Below are positions 59,679 through 64,000 of a stretch of 64,000 bases of DNA, one piece after another. Made by a program: the position numbers and the translations under genes. Origin of the DNA: an uncultured Bacteroidales bacterium (GTDB taxonomy: Bacteria; Bacteroidota; Bacteroidia; Bacteroidales; Paludibacteraceae). Position 1 is the stretch's first letter; every line of letters begins with the position of its first letter. Under the pieces are notes generated by a model. The model searched no databases. It worked only from the letters and a program-made list of their open reading frames with translations, and was not told the DNA's origin. The stretch covers positions 62,001 through 126,000 of the forward strand of contig CACXYM010000006.1 in assembly GCA_902771935.1 (NCBI GenBank). Reading direction: 5' to 3'.

Positions 59679-62192
59679 ATGAAAAACAAACTTTATTTAT
59701 TATTTACGCTATTATGCGTGAGTGTGATGGGGTGGGCGGCGACGCAGTATTGCGGCGAAACCTCACCTAATTCAAATTTTACCTTCACATTGAAGAATGT
59801 GAGTGGTAACACTTATCGAATCCAGTTTGATGCAATTGGTGCGGATAAATTTGTTTCTGCTTATAACATCAATTGCGGTGTTAATCAATCTGCTGGAGCA
59901 GGAATCTTTTTCGGAGGTGATAATGCAACCAATTGGGTATTCACAGATGATCAAGCTTACCTTGATTTTACTACAGCCTCTGCTGGTTCTGTTCCAACAG
60001 GTTTCTATGGCAATTACTTTTGCTTTAATAAAAAGGGAGGCGGACTCATTGAAATCAGTAATTTTAATCCTGCTGATGTAGATTGGACGGCAGCTTGTAG
60101 CGCTGGCGATGCTACTCCTCCGACGATGATTTCAGCAACGAAGGCTTCGCAGACGTACAACACAGTTGTGATTAATGTGGCTGCGGATGATAATGTAGGT
60201 GTTACCAAATATGTGATTAAAAACCATTCAGATGATTCTGAAGTAGGTGAATATACTCCTGCTGCCGGTCAAATCACAGTTGAGGGTTTGACACCCGAGA
60301 CAGCCTATGATTGGGATGTTTACGCGAAAGATGCAGCAGGTAATGTATCTGTAGCAGGTATTAATGTGACTTTTACTACCGATGCAGCTCCAAGCAATAT
60401 CTATTGTGTCTATGAAATCGGTCATGAGGGCAATCCAAGCGCAGATTTAAATTCATTTATCTTGCTTTCGGTTGGTTCTGATGGTAATGGACATACTATT
60501 GTTAATGTCAAGCAAGATGATGCGAAAAATTCCGCCATGTTTGACTATATTAACATCGTTGGAAAGAAAGATATCGGTGCAGATGTCGCAACCGGTGGTT
60601 CTGATGAGATGGCGATAGTATTCCCTACTCCGACACCGGATGGTGATGGTAATATCGCGTTGGATATTCAATGGTCTACAATCAACTGGGGTGGTCGTTG
60701 GCAATGCCACGTAGAACTTCCTGCAGATGCTACATGTGCAACTGCAGATCCGTTCCCAGGGGACAATACTTACTGCAGTTATACCGACAATCAATTGCGT
60801 GCAAACAATGCGAATGTGGCATTGACGTGGGGCACTGACGGAAGTGGAAATGTGATTGTAGATATCTCCGATGGCGAGGGTGCAACGAATACTGCATTCC
60901 GTAATGGTGGTTTTGAGAACGAAGGCTCTTTTGCTGCAACATGGTTTGTATATAGCGGAACTAATCACACAACGTGTGAACCTGCAACTACGTATTTCAA
61001 TAATGGAGGAACTCTTTCTAATGAGAATAAACGCTTTACACTTACCAAGAAGGCAAATCTTCCAGCAAATGCTGTGATTGCATTCTTTGGTCATGCATTC
61101 TCTTGGAGAACGGATCAAGCGACGGGCGCGTATACGCTCAATAAATATTTTGCTTACCAGTATGGTTATAACTGTCCGATGCTAACTGCTCCGACAAATG
61201 TCGCAGTAGATGGCTCAAAAGTTATTACGTTTGACGCAGTTGCTAACGCAGAAACTTATACGGCAAAAGTGTATCTGGATGGTATTCTCAAACACCAACA
61301 GGTGGTAGCCAGCGGAGATGTGCTTTCCTTCACTCCTTATACTACGGGCACGTATCAGGTACAAGTAGTGGCAGATGCAGCCGGCTATCCAACATCTGAA
61401 CCGTCAACTGCATATGATTGGGCATTAACCGCTCCGGCTATTGTAGTAGGAAATTCTGAGTATTGCGAGTATGCAATAGGTAGTGGGACTTCAGCAGCTG
61501 CATTGACTTGGGAGACTTCTGTAGATGGCTCTATCACTATTACCATTCAAGAGGTATTGGGTGGTGCTGCAGACGCTACGCACTTCCGTGGTACGGGTAT
61601 GAATATCAGCAATTTCCAAGTCGGAGAAGCTAAAACAAGTGCCAGCGCATACTTTAACCATGCATGTGGCGGTTCTAACCAAGTTACTCTTACATTAAAA
61701 AATGCAAGTGTTAAACCGGGTCTTGGAGAAAAAATTTATTATACTGACAAGGTGGTTGAATGGGCTACTAGTGGTAATAACAATGCATACTCTAATCTTA
61801 CTTTCGAGTATACTTATGGAACTGTTTGCTCCGGGCAGAAACACGTTACAGTTGCAGTTAATAACAACGAGTGGGGCTCTGCAACCGTTAACGGGGGAGC
61901 ATCCGCAGATGTTGATGCAGGTACTACCGTTACATGTGTGGCTACACCGGCTACTGGCTATGAGTTCGTGAACTGGACAAAGGGCGGAGTTGAAGTGGCA
62001 ACCACAGCAACGTACACGCCGACGATTGATGCGGCAACAGATTTGGTAGCTAACTTTGATTATGCTCGTACGACTTATTGTCATCAAGCAGTTACTACCA
62101 ATGGTGGCAAGAAATTATATCTAACTGTTGGTAAGGGAGCGACAGAAGGAACCTATCAAATTAAGATTTATTGTCCCTTTAACAATTGCTAA
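59679..62192 (+). CDS. secreted multi-domain protein, 5' part (apparently frameshifted)
   Basis: 837 residues to the first stop. Signal peptide (KLYLLFTLLCVSVMGWA), then a series of modules. Several ~110-residue units begin with YC (TQYCGE, NIYCVY, NTYCSY, SEYCEY, TTYCHQ). There are FN3-like units (ITVEGLTPETAYDWDVYAKD) and one InlB-like repeat (EWGSATVN to GYEFVNW). The frame ends in the middle of the last YC unit, after TYQIKIYCPFNNC. The next frame (+1) continues with matching repeats to the window end, so this looks like one gene broken by a single-base change or an assembly error. Confidence 0.78.
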   Translation: MKNKLYLLFTLLCVSVMGWAATQYCGETSPNSNFTFTLKNVSGNTYRIQFDAIGADKFVSAYNINCGVNQSAGAGIFFGGDNATNWVFTDDQAYLDFTTASAGSVPTGFYGNYFCFNKKGGGLIEISNFNPADVDWTAACSAGDATPPTMISATKASQTYNTVVINVAADDNVGVTKYVIKNHSDDSEVGEYTPAAGQITVEGLTPETAYDWDVYAKDAAGNVSVAGINVTFTTDAAPSNIYCVYEIGHEGNPSADLNSFILLSVGSDGNGHTIVNVKQDDAKNSAMFDYINIVGKKDIGADVATGGSDEMAIVFPTPTPDGDGNIALDIQWSTINWGGRWQCHVELPADATCATADPFPGDNTYCSYTDNQLRANNANVALTWGTDGSGNVIVDISDGEGATNTAFRNGGFENEGSFAATWFVYSGTNHTTCEPATTYFNNGGTLSNENKRFTLTKKANLPANAVIAFFGHAFSWRTDQATGAYTLNKYFAYQYGYNCPMLTAPTNVAVDGSKVITFDAVANAETYTAKVYLDGILKHQQVVASGDVLSFTPYTTGTYQVQVVADAAGYPTSEPSTAYDWALTAPAIVVGNSEYCEYAIGSGTSAAALTWETSVDGSITITIQEVLGGAADATHFRGTGMNISNFQVGEAKTSASAYFNHACGGSNQVTLTLKNASVKPGLGEKIYYTDKVVEWATSGNNNAYSNLTFEYTYGTVCSGQKHVTVAVNNNEWGSATVNGGASADVDAGTTVTCVATPATGYEFVNWTKGGVEVATTATYTPTIDAATDLVANFDYARTTYCHQAVTTNGGKKLYLTVGKGATEGTYQIKIYCPFNNC

Positions 62193-64000
62193 TGGAGGGT
62201 GGTCATTTGAGGCAATAGGATATGGAGTTATCTCAAGTGCAGAAATTCAGCCACAAACCAACCACACATGGCGAGATATATGGATGTGGCGTTCTGATTT
62301 GTATATCGGTACATCTGCAGGAGAGCAGAATATTAATGCTGTCCTTAACCAACAAAATCACTTCAATTGGAATTCTACTTGCTCCGATGCGACAGCCCCG
62401 GTATTTGCTAAAGCAGAGGGCGCTGTATTAGATGCAACAAGTGTTCGTTTGACCATTCAGGCAACCGACAATTGGGAAGGCGTACTGACCTATACCATCG
62501 CACGTGCAGGCGCAGAACCTATTATATCTAACCACGCAAGCGGTGAGGAGTTCACGCAAGATGTAACCGGTCTAACCACTGGTACTGAGTATGATTTCAC
62601 AGTAACGGTTAGTGATGGTGTGAATAATGCAAATACACACATCCTCGTTACTCCAGTAGGTGATGAGACTAAACCAGTAATGGGTACTGCTTCGTTAGAA
62701 AGCAAAACGTGGAACAGCGCTATCATCAATGTTGCTGCTACGGATAACATCGGTGTCGCTTCGTTCTACATTGTTGAGTTGGATCAAGACTTTGTCGCGT
62801 CAGAAGGTAAAATTACCGTTACAGGTTTGACGCAAGGCATAGCTTATAGCTTCACCATCAAGGCAAAAGACGGTGCAGGCAATCTGTCTGAGAATAGTGC
62901 TTCTGTTAACTTTACCACCGATGCACATTTAACCGCTCCTGCAACCGCTGCTCCTGTTCCGACTTGGCCTGCTGCACAAGTAAAGAGCCTCTATAGCGAC
63001 TCCTATTCGTTAGCTCCTTCTGCTATTCCAAATTACAATGATTGCTGGTGGGATTGCCCGAATGCAAATGAAGGCGACGTGGAAGGTAATAACTATATGC
63101 TTTATGATCTTTATCGCAATGGTATGATAGGTGTCTCCTTTGCTAACATCTCTGTTGCTACAATGGAGAAGATCCACCTCGACATCTGGGCATCGGCAGC
63201 AGGTAGCGTAACGTTCCGTCCGATTACCGGAGGCTCTGAAATTCGACAGACATTGAATCTGGCTGCTCAACAATGGAACTCATTCGATTTGGATATGGCT
63301 GATTTCACCGGACAAGACTGGGCGAATTTGTATCAATACGCTATTGAGAACTATCAAGCCGGTGGTTTGGTTGGTGAGCATATTTGTGTTGATAACGTAT
63401 TCTTCTATCGTGAAACAGCCCTTACCGATGCTGAAGCACCAACAAACTTAAGTGTGGATGTAACTCAAGAGAATTTCAGCTCAGTAAAACTAACCGTGAG
63501 TGCAGAGGATAATAGCGGAGCAGTTAACTTCAGTATTAAGAATGGAGACACAGAAGTTGCTAGTGGTGCTGCAGCTGCAGGTGTGGCCACTATCATTAGC
63601 GTGAAGGACTTGACTCCTGGTACGAACTATGTATTCAAGGTGATTGCTAAAGACGATGCCGACAATGCAATTGAACAGGATGGTGTTGCGGTTACAACGC
63701 TTGTATTACCAGGTGCGGCTACTTCTCCAACTCAAAATTCAGCTCTAGTAAAATCTCTTTACTCAGATGCATATACACCGATAGTTAATGTCGAGAACTA
63801 TTGTGAATGGTGGTGGCAATCTCCAACTGTACATCCTACTACTTTAAGTGCAAACGAGCATGTGTTATTCTATGATAATTTGAATAATGGTGCTTCGTTT
63901 GGTTGGTCTTGGAATGTAGGTAACAAGATTGACTTCACTGGCTTCCAGAAATTACATCTGCATATCTATCCTTCTCAGTCTGGAACGATTGAAATCTATC
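62164..64000 (+). CDS. continuation of the secreted multi-domain protein in the +1 frame (3' end beyond window)
   Basis: Open without a stop from about 62164 to the edge. It begins TIANGGWSFEAIGYGVISS, completing the YC unit cut at 62192, then FN3-like units (VTGLTTGTEYDFTVTVSDG, ITVTGLTQGIAYSFTIKAKD) and two copies of a larger beta-sandwich module opening VKSLYSDSY and VKSLYSDAY with WWW/CWWD aromatic clusters, perhaps glycan-binding. No start codon or promoter of its own, which supports its being the rest of the upstream gene. Confidence 0.7.

Overview
The window is a stretch of chromosome from a member of the Bacteroidota, most likely an uncultured Bacteroidales. Three things point there. 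Almost every promoter I can find has the Bacteroidota form (TTTG, 20-21 nt, TAnnTTTG). Secreted proteins end in type IX secretion (T9SS)-like tails. The gene families (DUF4956, DUF2490, DUF6377-like regulator, WbqC, FKBP lipoproteins, Cthe_2159-type protein) are typical of the group. No rRNA, CRISPR array or complete transposon is visible. There is one tRNA, tRNA-Ser(UGA).

Layout. 1-10.1 kb, minus strand: an aryl-polyene/flexirubin-type operon running off the left edge. It holds enoyl-ACP reductase, aromatic ammonia-lyase, ketoreductase, three ketosynthases plus a half-size ketosynthase-like protein, O-methyltransferase, two ACPs, LpxL-type acyltransferase and a hotdog dehydratase. 10.1-14.1 kb, minus: three consecutive secreted-protein genes (endonuclease I, repeat protein, T9SS-tailed protein) whose ends are complementary halves of one repeat domain. 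14.7-18.7 kb, plus: VTC-domain / DUF4956 / DUF2490 / beta-helical lipoprotein operon. 18.7-22.4 kb: nadD, an outer-membrane protein, UbiA prenyltransferase and a radical SAM enzyme. 22.4-29.5 kb: accessory region with tandem repeats, a Type IIG-like restriction-modification enzyme behind a switch-like RNA leader, and three small proteins of one unknown family. 29.5-42.7 kb: lipoprotein, esterase, membrane AraC regulator, a 3341-residue secreted giant and a small membrane-anchored partner. 42.9-55.6 kb: housekeeping genes (dapB, lepB, wbqC-like, ilvE, POT transporter, rsmI, two flippases, ribE, two FKBPs, truA). 55.6-64 kb: tRNA-Ser with a duplicated 3' end, DUF6377-like regulator, aldo/keto reductase and two large repeat-rich secreted proteins, the last apparently frameshifted and cut by the window edge.

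Three features cut across regions. (1) Tandem arrays with a constant 7-nt period but several different unit sequences lie at about 18 sites. They lie between genes, inside coding regions (ammonia-lyase, nadD, dapB, ilvE, truA), and at gene 3' ends where they supply the stop codon and sometimes replace the normal C-terminus (nadD, dapB). (2) A composite intergenic cassette (a hairpin with AAAGTGCAG arms, followed at once by a promoter whose -33 TTTG is inside a TGCATATATGCA-like palindrome) recurs upstream of unrelated genes. (3) The nuclease/repeat/T9SS-tail gene trio suggests a secreted complex assembled by split-domain complementation. That last idea is an inference and the most interesting candidate system here.
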